This document shows positions 1 to 8,987 of a stretch of 64,000 nt of DNA, piece by piece. The notes under the pieces were generated by a model. The model saw only the letters and a program-made list of their open reading frames with translations, was not told the origin of the DNA and did not search any database. This DNA comes from Pseudomonas sp. 7P_10.2_Bac1 (GTDB lineage Bacteria > Pseudomonadota > Gammaproteobacteria > Pseudomonadales > Pseudomonadaceae): positions 52,764-116,763 of the forward strand of contig NZ_JANLNV010000068.1 in assembly GCF_025465935.1 (NCBI RefSeq), read 5' to 3'. Position numbers and translations under genes: made by a program. Position 1 is the stretch's first letter. Every line of letters begins with the position of its first letter.

Positions 1-2
1 CC

Positions 3-329
3 GGTGTGGTCGGTGTTGCGATGGGAGCGGGCGGGGCGGACATTGCCTTGGCCTCGTCCGACATCGTTTTGATCGGCAGTGATTTGCGGCGCCTGGGGAC
101 GTGCGTGCGACTGAGCCGCGAATGCCGCCAGACCTTGCAGGTCAATGTGATTATCGGATTGGGATGGACACTGGCGATTGTGGCCGCTGCTGCGTTTGGT
201 TGGTTAGGCGCTGCGGGCGCCATGATCGCGGCGCTGCTGCACAACTTGAGTACGTTATTGGTGTTGGGGAATGCTGGACGTTTGCTTCGTTTTCATGAGC
301 CGTTGGTGGCGTCAGAAACGCCGCAGTAA
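3..329 (+). CDS. Heavy-metal P1B-type ATPase, C-terminal fragment cut by the window edge
   Basis: Only the last 108 codons are inside the window. They begin in the P-domain stretch that follows the TGDGxNDxPAL hinge of P1B ATPases (VGVAMGAGGADIALASSDIV), and end with two hydrophobic helices (about residues 50-90) that form the last membrane pair. The family couples ATP hydrolysis to export of soft metal ions across the inner membrane. The MGAGGADIALASSD form and the LHNLSTLLVLGN end resemble ZntA/CadA-type Zn/Cd exporters, but the metal-selecting CPC-type motif lies outside the window, so the metal is not decided here. A hairpin without a good T-run follows at 367-389. Confidence 0.85.
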   Translation, partial: GVVGVAMGAGGADIALASSDIVLIGSDLRRLGTCVRLSRECRQTLQVNVIIGLGWTLAIVAAAAFGWLGAAGAMIAALLHNLSTLLVLGNAGRLLRFHEPLVASETPQ

Positions 330-366
330 CTGTCTGAAAACGCATCACGCAAGCTCTGGCTTCAGG

Positions 367-389
367 CTGTCAGCTCACTGAGCTGACAG
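367..389 (+). terminator. Inverted repeat after the P-type ATPase gene
   Basis: CTGTCAGCTCA and TGAGCTGACAG form a perfect 11-bp stem around a single base, followed by TTTCTGTT. It probably terminates ATPase transcription just before the cfa promoter. Confidence 0.55.
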
Positions 390-408
390 TTTCTGTTAAT
401 CGACTACC

Positions 409-415
409 CTATAGT
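409..415 (+). promoter_or_regulatory. Candidate sigma-S-type -10 element of cfa
   Basis: CTATAGT is close to the sigma-S extended -10 consensus (CTATACT). It predicts a transcript start near 421-423 and a leader of about 25 bases containing the AAGGAGGA ribosome site at 432-439. cfa genes are known sigma-S targets in pseudomonads. No good -35 is visible, as is usual for sigma-S promoters. Confidence 0.45.
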
Positions 416-446
416 TTCGATGTCTGAATTGAAGGAGGACTTACTG

Positions 447-1628
447 ATGCTCGCGCAACTGCCACCGGCTTTACAGAAACTTCATCTTCCATTACGCCTT
501 AAGCTTTGGGATGGGAACCAATTCGATCTAGGGCCAGAGCCCAGCGTCACCATTGTGGTCAAGGACCCGCAACTTGTTGCCGACTTTACCCACCCCAGCC
601 TTGACCTTCTGGGTAGCGCTTTTGTTGAAGGAAAACTCGAACTTGAAGGTTCCGTCAACGAAGTGATTCGTGTGTGTGATGAGTTGAGTCAGGCGCTGGT
701 AGAAGATGAGGACACTCGTCCTACGCGCATTCACCATGACAAAGAAATCGACGCTGCTTCGATTTCTTATCACTACGACCTCTCCAACGAGTTTTATCAA
801 CTGTGGCTCGACCGCGACATGGCCTATTCCTGTGGCTATTTCGAGACCGACGATGCAACCCTTGATGAAGCCCAGCAAGCCAAATTCCGACTCCTGTGCC
901 GCAAGCTGCGCCTCAAGCCGGGTGAGTACCTGCTGGACGTAGGCTGCGGCTGGGGCGGGCTGGCGCGTTTTGCTGCACGTGAGTACGGGGTCAAAGTCTT
1001 TGGTATTACCCTGAGTAAAGAACAGCTGGCGTTGGGCCGTGAGCGCGTCAAAGCCGAAGGTCTGCAAGACAAGGTTGACCTGCAGTTGCTCGACTACCGT
1101 GATCTGCCACAAGACGGTCGTTTCGACAAAATCGTCAGCGTGGGCATGTTTGAACACGTGGGCCACGCCAACCTCAGCGAGTATTGCAACATCCTCTCCA
1201 AAGCGGTGCGTGAAGGCGGCCTGGTGATGAACCACGGCATTACCGCCAAGCACACCGATGGCCGTCCAGTGGGGCGGGGTGCTGGTGATTTTATCGACCG
1301 TTATGTGTTCCCGAACGGAGAGCTGCCACACCTTTCAATGATTACCGCCGAGATCAGCGAAGCTGGGCTGGAAGTGGTCGATGTCGAAAGCTTGCGTCTG
1401 CATTACGCGCGCACGCTGGAGCATTGGAGTCAGCGTCTGGAAAACAATCTGGAAGCCGCAGCGAAAATGGTGCCAGAGAAAACCTTGCGCATCTGGCGTC
1501 TGTACCTGGCAGGTTGTGCCTACGCGTTTGCCCATGGCTGGATCAACATCGATCAAATCCTGGCAACCAAACCGCATGCCGATGGCTCGATTGAGCTGCC
1601 ACCGACACGCGCGGATATTTATCGCTGA
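447..1628 (+). CDS. cfa: Cyclopropane-fatty-acyl-phospholipid synthase
   Basis: Transfers a methylene group from S-adenosylmethionine to the double bond of unsaturated acyl chains in membrane phospholipids, a stationary-phase and stress modification. The SAM-binding motif LDVGCGWGGLARFAA lies near the middle, followed by GITLSKEQ and the VGMFEHVGHAN motif typical of CFA synthases. An upstream ATG at 420 would give 402 residues, but AAGGAGGA at 432-439 sits 7 bases before the ATG at 447 and the likely -10 at 409-415 places the transcript start at or after 420, so I prefer the 393-residue form. The stop overlaps the convergent gene at 1619. Confidence 0.93.
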   Translation: MLAQLPPALQKLHLPLRLKLWDGNQFDLGPEPSVTIVVKDPQLVADFTHPSLDLLGSAFVEGKLELEGSVNEVIRVCDELSQALVEDEDTRPTRIHHDKEIDAASISYHYDLSNEFYQLWLDRDMAYSCGYFETDDATLDEAQQAKFRLLCRKLRLKPGEYLLDVGCGWGGLARFAAREYGVKVFGITLSKEQLALGRERVKAEGLQDKVDLQLLDYRDLPQDGRFDKIVSVGMFEHVGHANLSEYCNILSKAVREGGLVMNHGITAKHTDGRPVGRGAGDFIDRYVFPNGELPHLSMITAEISEAGLEVVDVESLRLHYARTLEHWSQRLENNLEAAAKMVPEKTLRIWRLYLAGCAYAFAHGWINIDQILATKPHADGSIELPPTRADIYR

Positions 1629-2101
1629 GCGTGTGATTCCCAGGTGATTGCAACTGGGCTTTCTTCAGGGTTTTTTTCCTGGCGATAAAGCCCATGTTGC
1701 AATGGGATGTGTTGATCAACCTGTGCCAGGGCTTTCTGTTCGAAGGTCAGCCCACTCTTCTTAAACACAAGATCATGGCGAGCTACGTTCCCACCCCAAT
1801 CAACGGATGGTAAGGAGATGTAGCTGATCTTGTATTCCTCATCGGTGAAGTCCCCTTCAACCACATATGCGCCGTAGTGGTTCTCCCCCGGGGAAATGAT
1901 TTTGTACAAGCCATTGTCGTAGTAATAAAGGATGGCTTCTTCAAAAGGTTTCTCGCTGTACATCTTCTTGTAGTGCAAACGATGAATATACGTTGGCTTT
2001 CCAAACTCAACGGTAATGGACGGTTGGGCGGGAGGTGGGGCGGTATCGGCCAAGGCCGGTGAAGTGATGCTAAACAGAATACCCATCAGCGAAAATTTCA
2101 T
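1619..2101 (-). CDS. Secreted hypothetical protein
   Basis: 160 residues with a clear signal peptide (MKFSLMGILFSITSPALADT, cleavage likely after ALA), then a mature part rich in Tyr, Lys and acidic residues. I do not recognise a domain. The ribosome site AAGGA lies about 9 bases before the ATG. The gene converges on cfa and overlaps its last 10 bases, so the two transcripts are antisense at their ends. The signal peptide predicts a periplasmic or secreted product; no lipobox Cys is seen. Function unknown. Confidence 0.75.
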   Translation of the reverse strand: MKFSLMGILFSITSPALADTAPPPAQPSITVEFGKPTYIHRLHYKKMYSEKPFEEAILYYYDNGLYKIISPGENHYGAYVVEGDFTDEEYKISYISLPSVDWGGNVARHDLVFKKSGLTFEQKALAQVDQHIPLQHGLYRQEKNPEESPVAITWESHAQR

Positions 2102-2236
2102 TGGTGTCGATCCTTAGAGTGAGTCGCTCGGCATTGCACCGAGCCACTCAGCTTAAGGAGGGTTATCTCTAATATCTCTGCGTTGAGAGCTTTTCAGGCA
2201 TGGCTGATAACCGACGCAGAGATGTCCTACACGTGC

Positions 2237-3676
2237 TTATAAAACGGGTGAAACAAGACGCGCCACCCGCATGCCCAGTTGCTGTAAGCGGTGTGTCGAT
2301 TTGATGTCTTCACTGGTGATTTCACGACCCAGCGCAAAGTCATCCAGCAGCATGTGTTCCACCTCGGTCGCGAAGGCTTCATCGACCGTCAACAGCATCA
2401 CTTCGAAGTTGAGACGGAACGAACGGTTGTCCATGTTGGCGCTGCCAATGGCGCTGATTTCGTTGTCGACCAGCACCGCTTTCTGGTGAATAAAACCGGG
2501 CTGGTAACGGAAGATCCGCACGCCTGCGCGGACCGCTTCAAAGGCGTACAGGCTGGAGGCGGCGAAGACAATTTTATGATCGGGGCGAGATGGGATCAGG
2601 ATGCGTACATCCACGCCGCGCAGCACTGCGAGACGCAAGGCCGAGAACACCGCTTCATCGGGCACAAAGTAAGGGCTGGTTATCCACACCCGCTCATTGG
2701 CCGCGTGGATGGCTTCGACAAAAAACAGCGAGCATGTCTCGTACGGATCAGCCGGGCCGCTGGCCATGAACTGGCAGAGCACGCCACTTTCGGGATAGCT
2801 TTTGGGCAGGATCAACGGCGGCAATTGTCGCGATGCCCAGAACCAGTCTTCCGCGAACGACTCCTGCAAACACGCGACCACGGGGCCAGTGACTTCGACG
2901 TGTGTATCACGCCATGGAGAGAGCGGCGGCTTGGCGCCCAAGTATTCATCGCCCACGTTGTGTCCGCCGACAAAGCCCAGTACTCCATCCACGACCACGA
3001 CTTTGCGGTGATTGCGGAAGTTGATCTGGAAGCGGCTGATCCAGCTTCCTCGGGTGGCAAACGCGTAGGTTTGCACGCCGCCAGCGCGCAGTGTTTCACC
3101 GTAGCTATGAGGCAGGGCGTGGCTGCCAATGCTGTCGTACAGCACATAGACCGCCACCCCTTGAGCTGCTTTTTCCAGGAGTAATGCGTGCAGCTTCTTG
3201 CCCAAGTCGTCGTCGTGGATGATGAAAAACTGAACCAGCACCACCTTTTCGGCCGCGCGAATGGCTTTGAAGATCGCGTCAAAAGTGGCCGTGCCATTGA
3301 TTAGCAAGCGCACGCTGTTATTCGCCAGGCACGGCATCCGACCCAGCCGAGGCATGGCGCGCAACGAGCCATAGGCTTTGGAGTTGCGAGCGGCGAGGGC
3401 TTCTTCCACCCAGGGGCGCCAGTTGAGATCGGTGATGGCTTCACGCATTTCCTGATTGGCCTCGCGGCGTGCCTTGATGTAATCGTCAAAGGTACTGCGG
3501 CCAAAAATCAAATACGGGATAAGGGTCACATAGGGAATAAAGAACAGTGACATGGCCCAGGCAATGGCACCTTGAGCTGTTCTGACGGTTAACACTGCAT
3601 GCACTGCAGCAATCAAGCCTAAGCTGTGGAGCAATAGAATCAGGTAACCAATGACGTGCGGGCCTAAAAAATCCAT
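2237..3676 (-). CDS. cls: Cardiolipin synthase, phospholipase D type
   Basis: Condenses two phosphatidylglycerols into cardiolipin and glycerol at the inner membrane. At 479 residues it has the length of ClsA proteins. Two N-terminal membrane segments (about residues 8-30 and 36-58) are followed by two phospholipase D domains, each with an intact HxKxxxxD motif: HRKVVVVD at 223-230 and HQKAVLVD at 397-404, the latter followed by GSANMDNRS. All catalytic residues are present. The gene stands alone, head to head with the DUF3617 gene. With cfa nearby, this end of the window has two enzymes of membrane-lipid remodelling, though no operon joins them. Confidence 0.93.
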   Translation of the reverse strand: MDFLGPHVIGYLILLLHSLGLIAAVHAVLTVRTAQGAIAWAMSLFFIPYVTLIPYLIFGRSTFDDYIKARREANQEMREAITDLNWRPWVEEALAARNSKAYGSLRAMPRLGRMPCLANNSVRLLINGTATFDAIFKAIRAAEKVVLVQFFIIHDDDLGKKLHALLLEKAAQGVAVYVLYDSIGSHALPHSYGETLRAGGVQTYAFATRGSWISRFQINFRNHRKVVVVDGVLGFVGGHNVGDEYLGAKPPLSPWRDTHVEVTGPVVACLQESFAEDWFWASRQLPPLILPKSYPESGVLCQFMASGPADPYETCSLFFVEAIHAANERVWITSPYFVPDEAVFSALRLAVLRGVDVRILIPSRPDHKIVFAASSLYAFEAVRAGVRIFRYQPGFIHQKAVLVDNEISAIGSANMDNRSFRLNFEVMLLTVDEAFATEVEHMLLDDFALGREITSEDIKSTHRLQQLGMRVARLVSPVL

Positions 3677-3810
3677 GCGTATCCTTACTCCTCAATGTCC
3701 AACGCTGAGTACAACAGACCGTGTTCTGATGCGAATGTCCTATTTGCTTTCGAGTGCAACACCCGCTTTCATTTGACGTCTAACGCGGACAATTCCATAG
3801 GAGTGACTCA

Positions 3811-4329
3811 ATGAATGTTCGTCTGCTAGGGGTATTTCTAGCGTGTAGTGTGTCGATTCCTGTGGCCCAGGCCCAAATGCTGCAACCGGGGTTGTGGGAA
3901 GTGACGTCCAGCAATATGCAGGTAGAAGGCCAGCAGCTGCCAGACCTGCAGCTAATGTTAGGACAGTTTCAGAACATGATGACTCCAGAGATGAAAGCCC
4001 AACTGGAAAGCCAAGGCATCACCTTGGGTGGCAAGGGCATTCGTGTGTGTCTGACACCCGAACAGGTGCAGTCGGATGATATTCCACTGGCCGATCCCAA
4101 ATCGGGCTGCAGTCAGCAGATTACTGAGCGTAGTGGAAATCAGTGGAAGTTTCGCTTTAGTTGCCCCAATGCACAGGGAGCTGGAGTGGCCACCTTTGCC
4201 AGTGATCGTGAGTTCACCACCTCGGTGCTGGGTTCATTCAATGCGACAGGTGTTGCGCAAAAAGGCAGCATGGATACGCGGGCTGTCTGGTTGGGGCAAA
4301 ACTGTGGAGCCGTTAAACCCCGCACCTGA
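3811..4329 (+). CDS. DUF3617 family periplasmic protein
   Basis: 172 residues starting with a signal peptide (cleavage near AQA, residue 22), then the LQPGLWEVTS start and the C...CP cysteine pattern of the DUF3617 family (GIRVCLTPEQ, KSGCSQQ, FSCPN and QNC), consistent with disulphides in the periplasm. The family has no known activity. TAGGAG lies 7 bases before the ATG. It ends about 50 bases from the convergent folE2 stop. No partner gene is evident. Confidence 0.85.
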   Translation: MNVRLLGVFLACSVSIPVAQAQMLQPGLWEVTSSNMQVEGQQLPDLQLMLGQFQNMMTPEMKAQLESQGITLGGKGIRVCLTPEQVQSDDIPLADPKSGCSQQITERSGNQWKFRFSCPNAQGAGVATFASDREFTTSVLGSFNATGVAQKGSMDTRAVWLGQNCGAVKPRT

Positions 4330-4381
4330 AATGAGTTCTGCCGCGCAGGTGTTACACACGGTGCGCGGCAACCCCTTCTTT

Positions 4382-5278
4382 TTATCGCATGCCCCAATTC
4401 CAGCGACTCTCTGCCACAGCATCGTGACTGTGCAGACTTTCAGCGTGGACTACCTTCACGTTAAAACCCTTCACCCCTGGCACCGTCTTCAAGGTCACAT
4501 TCAACCGGCGTGCCGCGTCTTCACAAAACATCAGGTTCTGCCCATTGGCCAATGCGAAAGCTTGCTCGTCGGCACGTTTTACCGCGGTTTGTACGGCGGT
4601 ACCCAATGCCCGTTCAGCCTCATCAATGATCACTTCGATCGGCAGCGTGTGCTGGTCATTGCTGATCAAGGCCTGCAACGTGGCTGTGCTTCGTTGGCTG
4701 TGCGGCGTTGCGACTATGCCCTGAGAGCTACCCAGCCAAGTTAAAACCTCCGCATGCTGCAACGGTTTGTTGGCGAAATCATTCACGAACTGCTGCTGGA
4801 TAAGTTGACGAGCCAAGGCCGCTGAGCAGGGGCAAGTCGACGAATAGTTCACGTCTATTTTTAGTTCCACGTGGAACATTCCGTTTTTCAGAGAGGCATC
4901 GATGGTCACCGGGTAGGTCTTCCAGCCGCTCAGCGGGCTGACCAATGCGGGACGTTTCAGCAGCATCTGGGTGTGTATCCGCAGATAGGCACAGATTGAT
5001 AAATCATCGTGACTGTCGAGAAATTGCTGCAAAACTTTTTTCAAAAGTAGCGGGTTCAGGTCCTGCGACTCGAGCATTTCGAGCGCTAGATAAAGTCGTG
5101 ACATGTGAATGCCACGCGCCTCACCGTCGTCCAGGCTCACACCGGCGTCGGCTGTTGCGGTGTGCCGTTGACCTTGAATAACAATCGGTAGGGCAATGCC
5201 GCACATCCCGACCCAATCCAGTGGAACAATTTGTCGGGCGTTTTGTGAAGCAACGTCGGGAAGGGTTAAGGCATTCAT
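4382..5278 (-). CDS. folE2: GTP cyclohydrolase I type IB (FolE2)
   Basis: Converts GTP to 7,8-dihydroneopterin triphosphate, the first step of folate synthesis. FolE2 is the form that does not depend on zinc and replaces FolE when zinc is scarce. Family marks: STCPCSAALARQ with its cysteines near the middle and NLMFCEDAARRLN towards the end. An in-frame upstream start at 5371 would add 31 residues of no family likeness; the ATG at 5276-5278 has GGAAG 8 bases upstream and starts MNALTLPDVAS, so I use it (298 residues). The divergent neighbour is zigA, and two Zur-like boxes lie between them, which agrees with induction under zinc limitation. Confidence 0.92.
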   Translation of the reverse strand: MNALTLPDVASQNARQIVPLDWVGMCGIALPIVIQGQRHTATADAGVSLDDGEARGIHMSRLYLALEMLESQDLNPLLLKKVLQQFLDSHDDLSICAYLRIHTQMLLKRPALVSPLSGWKTYPVTIDASLKNGMFHVELKIDVNYSSTCPCSAALARQLIQQQFVNDFANKPLQHAEVLTWLGSSQGIVATPHSQRSTATLQALISNDQHTLPIEVIIDEAERALGTAVQTAVKRADEQAFALANGQNLMFCEDAARRLNVTLKTVPGVKGFNVKVVHAESLHSHDAVAESRWNWGMR

Positions 5279-5308
5279 AAAGGTCTTCCATCGGGAGGGT
5301 GTGTTGAA

Positions 5309-5323
5309 TGTTACAAGATAACA
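5309..5323. promoter_or_regulatory. Candidate Zur box 1
   Basis: TGTTACAAGATAACA matches 12 of 14 defined positions of the gammaproteobacterial Zur core TGTTATA-N-TATAACA and has perfect TGTTA/TAACA arms. It is 31 bases upstream of the folE2 start and most likely represses folE2 when zinc is sufficient. Confidence 0.65.
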
Positions 5324-5340
5324 ATTACGATGTTTTGTAT

Positions 5341-5355
5341 TGTTATAATGTATCA
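5341..5355. promoter_or_regulatory. Candidate Zur box 2 over the zigA -10
   Basis: TGTTATAATGTATCA matches 12 of 14 positions of the same core. It covers a consensus -10 hexamer, TATAAT at 5344-5349, on the zigA strand, so a bound Zur would block this promoter. Predicted leader to zigA is about 70 bases. Confidence 0.62.
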
Positions 5356-5427
5356 TTATCAGCTGACCCAAATAGGGTCAGCCGGCAAGCGGGCGCTTTG
5401 ACCTGCCAACCCTGATGAGGAACTCCC

Positions 5428-6636
5428 ATGCGTAAACGTCTACCAGTGACCGTGTTGTCTGGTTTTCTCGGTGCAGGAAAAAGCACCCTGCTGAATTACA
5501 TTTTGCGTAACCGCGACGATCTGCGTGTGGCGGTGATCGTCAATGACATGAGTGAAATCAACATTGATGGCGGCGAGGTTCAGCGCGACGTCAGCTTGAA
5601 TCGTGCCGAAGAAAAACTGGTTGAAATGAGCAACGGTTGTATCTGCTGCACCTTGCGCGAAGACCTGTTGGAAGAGGTCAGCAAGCTGGCCAAGGATGGT
5701 CGCTTTGATTACTTATTGATCGAATCGACAGGTATTTCGGAGCCGTTGCCTGTGGCTGAAACTTTTACCTTTCGCGACGAATCCGGCCAAAGCCTGGCCG
5801 ATATCGCACGTCTGGACACCATGGTGACAGTGGTGGATGGTCTGAACTTTCTGCAGGACTACCAGGCCGCTGAAAGCCTGGCGTCACGCGGTGAGACCTT
5901 GGGTGAAGACGATGAGCGTTCAATTACGGACCTGCTGATTGAGCAAATCGAGTTCGCTGACGTTATTTTGATCAGCAAAATCGACCTGATTAGCAGCGTC
6001 GAACGCCAGGAATTGATCGCCATCCTTGAGCGCTTGAATGCGCAGGCCGAAATCATCCCGATGGTAATGGGTGAAATCCCGCTGAAAAAGATCCTCGACA
6101 CCGGTCGTTTTGACTTTGAACGCGCCGCTCAGGCGCCGGGCTGGTTGCAAGAATTACGCGGCGAGCACGTACCGGAAACCCAAGAGTACGGGATTGCTTC
6201 CACGGCCTACCGCGCGCGCCGCCCGTTTCATCCCGAACGCTTTTTCAACTTTATTGATCGCCCCTGGACCAACGGTAAATTGCTGCGTTCCAAGGGGTTT
6301 TTCTGGCTGGCCAGCAAGTACCAGGAAGCGGGCAGTTGGTCGCAGGCAGGCGGGCTGATGCGCTATGGATTTGCCGGTCGCTGGTGGCGTTTTGTCCCTC
6401 GTGATCAGTGGCCGCAAGACCCTGACACCAAAGCTGAAATCCTTAAAAAATGGCTGCCCGACACGGCAGATTGCCGTCAGGAACTGGTGTTTATCGGCCA
6501 GCACATCGACTTTGCCCAACTCTCTGCTGAGCTGGATGCCTGCCTGCTTACCGACCAGGAAATGGCCCTGGGTGTAGAAGGGTGGCAGCAATTGAATGAC
6601 CCCTTTGGCGACTGGCATGAAGAGGTGGCGGCATGA
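5428..6636 (+). CDS. zigA: Zinc-regulated COG0523 GTPase (ZigA type)
   Basis: G3E-family P-loop GTPase proposed to deliver zinc to client enzymes when zinc is limiting. Walker [10 protein letters not shown] is at residues 12-20, the metal-binding CxCC (CICC) at 71-74 inside the [12 protein letters not shown] block, and a G4-like SKID motif follows (ILISKIDL). The C-terminal half carries the RPFHPERF block of the CobW C-terminal domain. At 402 residues it is full length. It is divergent from folE2 behind a Zur-like operator and overlaps the next gene by ATGA at 6633, so the two are translationally coupled. Confidence 0.9.
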   Translation: MRKRLPVTVLSGFLGAGKSTLLNYILRNRDDLRVAVIVNDMSEINIDGGEVQRDVSLNRAEEKLVEMSNGCICCTLREDLLEEVSKLAKDGRFDYLLIESTGISEPLPVAETFTFRDESGQSLADIARLDTMVTVVDGLNFLQDYQAAESLASRGETLGEDDERSITDLLIEQIEFADVILISKIDLISSVERQELIAILERLNAQAEIIPMVMGEIPLKKILDTGRFDFERAAQAPGWLQELRGEHVPETQEYGIASTAYRARRPFHPERFFNFIDRPWTNGKLLRSKGFFWLASKYQEAGSWSQAGGLMRYGFAGRWWRFVPRDQWPQDPDTKAEILKKWLPDTADCRQELVFIGQHIDFAQLSAELDACLLTDQEMALGVEGWQQLNDPFGDWHEEVAA

Positions 6637-7283
6637 GCAACGTTGCACGCCTTACCCGGCCACCGGTTGGACATGTCAGTGGGGCAGCGCCCGACATCAT
6701 GGCTCGGATACTCGACGATGAGGTCAATCTGGCTATTTGGCAGCGCCAGCTACCGTTGCACATTCGCCAATTTGCAGATGTGTTGCTCGCGCTCGGTGAG
6801 CCTCTGGCGGATGCTTTAGTGCTTGAGATGGTCGATGAAAACGCCAAGCCCAACCTCGCTGGCTTGGCTTCTCGGTTTAACGACCTGCAAGGCTACGAGG
6901 GCTTCATTGCCGATATTTCCTGGTTGGTCAGTGCCTACGCCTGTTTATTAGGCGCAAAACGCGTAGGCCTGCGCCTCAGGGCCTTGGATAAGGCTATGTG
7001 CCCACGGTTTCACGTCGACCATGTACCTGTCAGGCTTATTACCACGTACGCAGGGTTTGGGAGCCAGTGGTTGCAGGAAGGTGTGATGGAGCGTCGTCAT
7101 CTGGGTCAGGCCGATGCCGAGCCAACCGATGTTTCGTGCATTGAACAGGTCAAAGCCGGTGAGGTGGCGTTGCTCAAGGGAGAAAAATGGCAAGGCAACG
7201 AAGGCGCTGGGTTGATTCATCGTTCTCCGGCCTTGGCTGATGGTGAACGGAGACTGATTTTGACCCTGGATTGGTTGGCCTGA
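6633..7283 (+). CDS. DUF1826 domain protein, zinc-island member
   Basis: 216 residues with the DUF1826 arrangement: a helical N-terminal half, then [17 protein letters not shown], whose HxD recalls the metal-binding core of cupin-like oxygenases, then [10 protein letters not shown] with a second His and [10 protein letters not shown] at the end. The H-D...H set is a plausible metal site but the reaction is not known. Its ATG overlaps the zigA stop, so it is very likely made under the same zinc-starvation control. No signal peptide; probably cytoplasmic. Confidence 0.82.
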   Translation: MSNVARLTRPPVGHVSGAAPDIMARILDDEVNLAIWQRQLPLHIRQFADVLLALGEPLADALVLEMVDENAKPNLAGLASRFNDLQGYEGFIADISWLVSAYACLLGAKRVGLRLRALDKAMCPRFHVDHVPVRLITTYAGFGSQWLQEGVMERRHLGQADAEPTDVSCIEQVKAGEVALLKGEKWQGNEGAGLIHRSPALADGERRLILTLDWLA

Positions 7284-7320
7284 GGCATATTGCAGCTTTC
7301 GGTCAAAGCAGAAGCTGGCG

Positions 7321-8310
7321 ATGATGTTGCAGAACATTCCTACTCATGTAATTGCCGGCCCATTGGGGGCCGGCAAAACCAGCCTTATTCAACACCTGAT
7401 GACGCAAAAGCCCGATCACGAGCGATGGGCTGTACTGGTGAATGAGTTTGGCCAAATCGGGCTGGATGCGGCGCTGATGAGCACTGGCAGCGACGCAATT
7501 GCTATTGCTGAAGTGGCAGGCGGGTGCGTGTGTTGTGTCAACGGTGCGCCCTTCCAGATCGGCTTGAGCCGGCTTTTACGCAAGGCCCGACCTGATCGAT
7601 TGTTTATCGAACCCTCGGGGTTGGGCCATCCCGCGCAAATTTTAAAACAGCTCAGTGAAGCGCCCTGGACAGGGGTGCTGGCGTTGCAGCCCTGCGTCAT
7701 GGTGCTCGATGCGCAAGCGTTGGCCCAAGGAAAAAAGCTCCCCGAAACTCAGCAGGCGGCCCTCAAAAGCGTCGGCTTATTGGTTATGAATAAATCTCAT
7801 AGTGTGCAAAATGAGCAACGTGAGCAGATTGCATACGGCCTGCCAAAGTGCCCGATTGTGTGGGTCGAACATGGACGAACCCCTTTAAATACACTGCCTT
7901 CAGCCGATATGAATGATATTCATACTGTGGATAACTCATTGATTTATAAGAAATTTATTCAAATCGGAAGTGTTTTTAACGACCCTTCTGTGCCGCTTCA
8001 GCTGGCCCAGTTACAGCCGCAAGGATGGAGTGCGGGTTGGCGCTGGCATACCTCGCGGCAATTTGATCTGAATCGCCTGCAGCAGTGGCTGAAAAGCCTT
8101 GATTGGTGTCGCGCCAAGCTGGTTGTCAGCGCTCCTGAGGGCTGGTTTTCGAGTAATTCTGTGGATAACTCGTTCGAACAGTGGAAACCCAGTGAGTGGC
8201 GCCAGGATTCTCGTATCGAATTGATCTTTGAGCATCCGCAAGACATGCATGCGCTCCGCTTAGGGCTGGAAAACTGCCTGATCAATAAGGGTTTGAGGGG
8301 GGGAGATTAG
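7321..8310 (+). CDS. Second COG0523/CobW-like GTPase
   Basis: 329 residues. Walker A GPLGAGKTS at about 13-21, metal motif CVCC at 69-72 (GGCVCCVNG), and a shortened C-terminal domain. The G4 position reads MNKSHS instead of NKxD, so the Asp that reads guanine is missing, unlike zigA. Two ATGs are adjacent (7321 and 7324). It follows the DUF1826 gene after 37 bases and is likely in the zigA operon. Inferred role: accessory metal chaperone for the zinc-starvation response, perhaps with altered nucleotide choice. Confidence 0.85.
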   Translation: MMLQNIPTHVIAGPLGAGKTSLIQHLMTQKPDHERWAVLVNEFGQIGLDAALMSTGSDAIAIAEVAGGCVCCVNGAPFQIGLSRLLRKARPDRLFIEPSGLGHPAQILKQLSEAPWTGVLALQPCVMVLDAQALAQGKKLPETQQAALKSVGLLVMNKSHSVQNEQREQIAYGLPKCPIVWVEHGRTPLNTLPSADMNDIHTVDNSLIYKKFIQIGSVFNDPSVPLQLAQLQPQGWSAGWRWHTSRQFDLNRLQQWLKSLDWCRAKLVVSAPEGWFSSNSVDNSFEQWKPSEWRQDSRIELIFEHPQDMHALRLGLENCLINKGLRGGD

Positions 8311-8363
8311 GAGGGAGTCGGCTGAAACCCTTTATTTTCGGGGATATTGTGCTGGTAAAATTG

Positions 8364-8389
8364 TCCTACAATTCAAACTGTTTGTAGGA
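8364..8389. repeat. Inverted repeat downstream of the GTPase operon
   Basis: TCCTACAA and TTGTAGGA with a 10-base spacer, followed by AATTT. It could be a weak hairpin at the end of the zinc operon or a protein site; the sequence does not decide. Confidence 0.4.
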
Positions 8390-8404
8390 AATTTAGCCAA
8401 TAAA

Positions 8405-8436
8405 AAACCCTTGAGACGTGTCTATCTCAAGGGTTT
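8405..8436 (-). terminator. Terminator of the DUF3301 gene
   Basis: AAACCCTTGAGA pairs with TCTCAAGGGTTT around an 8-base loop. Read on the minus strand it is followed by a T-run, so it best serves the DUF3301 gene, with possible use by the convergent GTPase operon. Confidence 0.75.
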
Positions 8437-8466
8437 CAGAGGATTTATCCACAGGCTGAAGGGGTG

Positions 8467-8874
8467 TCAGTGGCGGGTCTTGCTGTGTTCCTGCCGCCAT
8501 TGGCTCAGCTCGATCACCTGAGCGCTGTGAACGATTGCCGGCTCCGGTTCTGCCTCGGACTTGACGGGGTAGGGTGGCAAGTCGATTTTGGCGCTGTGCG
8601 CGCCAAACTGGGTGATGGTCCCGGTATGGCGTTGATCGCCGGTGACCGTGAATTCGAAGTTATACACACGGGCCAAACGCTTTTGCCCATTGGCATCGGC
8701 GATAAAAGCGATTTTTTTCAACGCGACGTTATCATCCAGCAACTCGATATCGAGCTTTTGGCAGTGTTGCTTGACCCGTTCGAGTGCGCGCTCACGCAGG
8801 CCGTGGTTGTGCCACAGCCAGGCAGCGCCGGTCGCCAGCAGCATCAGCACAAACATATTTCCCAGGGTCAGCAT
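8467..8874 (-). CDS. DUF3301 family protein
   Basis: 135 residues: an N-terminal membrane anchor (about residues 4-22, LGNMFVLMLLATGAAWLW) and then a soluble region with the HNHGLRERAL and CQKLDIELLDDNVALKK blocks typical of DUF3301. Function is not known. It is head to head with pdxY with about 110 bases between starts, and ends at the hairpin at 8405-8436. Confidence 0.83.
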   Translation of the reverse strand: MLTLGNMFVLMLLATGAAWLWHNHGLRERALERVKQHCQKLDIELLDDNVALKKIAFIADANGQKRLARVYNFEFTVTGDQRHTGTITQFGAHSAKIDLPPYPVKSEAEPEPAIVHSAQVIELSQWRQEHSKTRH

Positions 8875-8987
8875 TCAGTGCGCTCCAACAGATTAGGTTC
8901 AGCTTAACTGTGTCTTCAGCCTGTCGTACAGGTCATGTTTAGTCGCATACTGCGTGGCTTGAATCCATCCGCAGTCTGGAATCCGGC

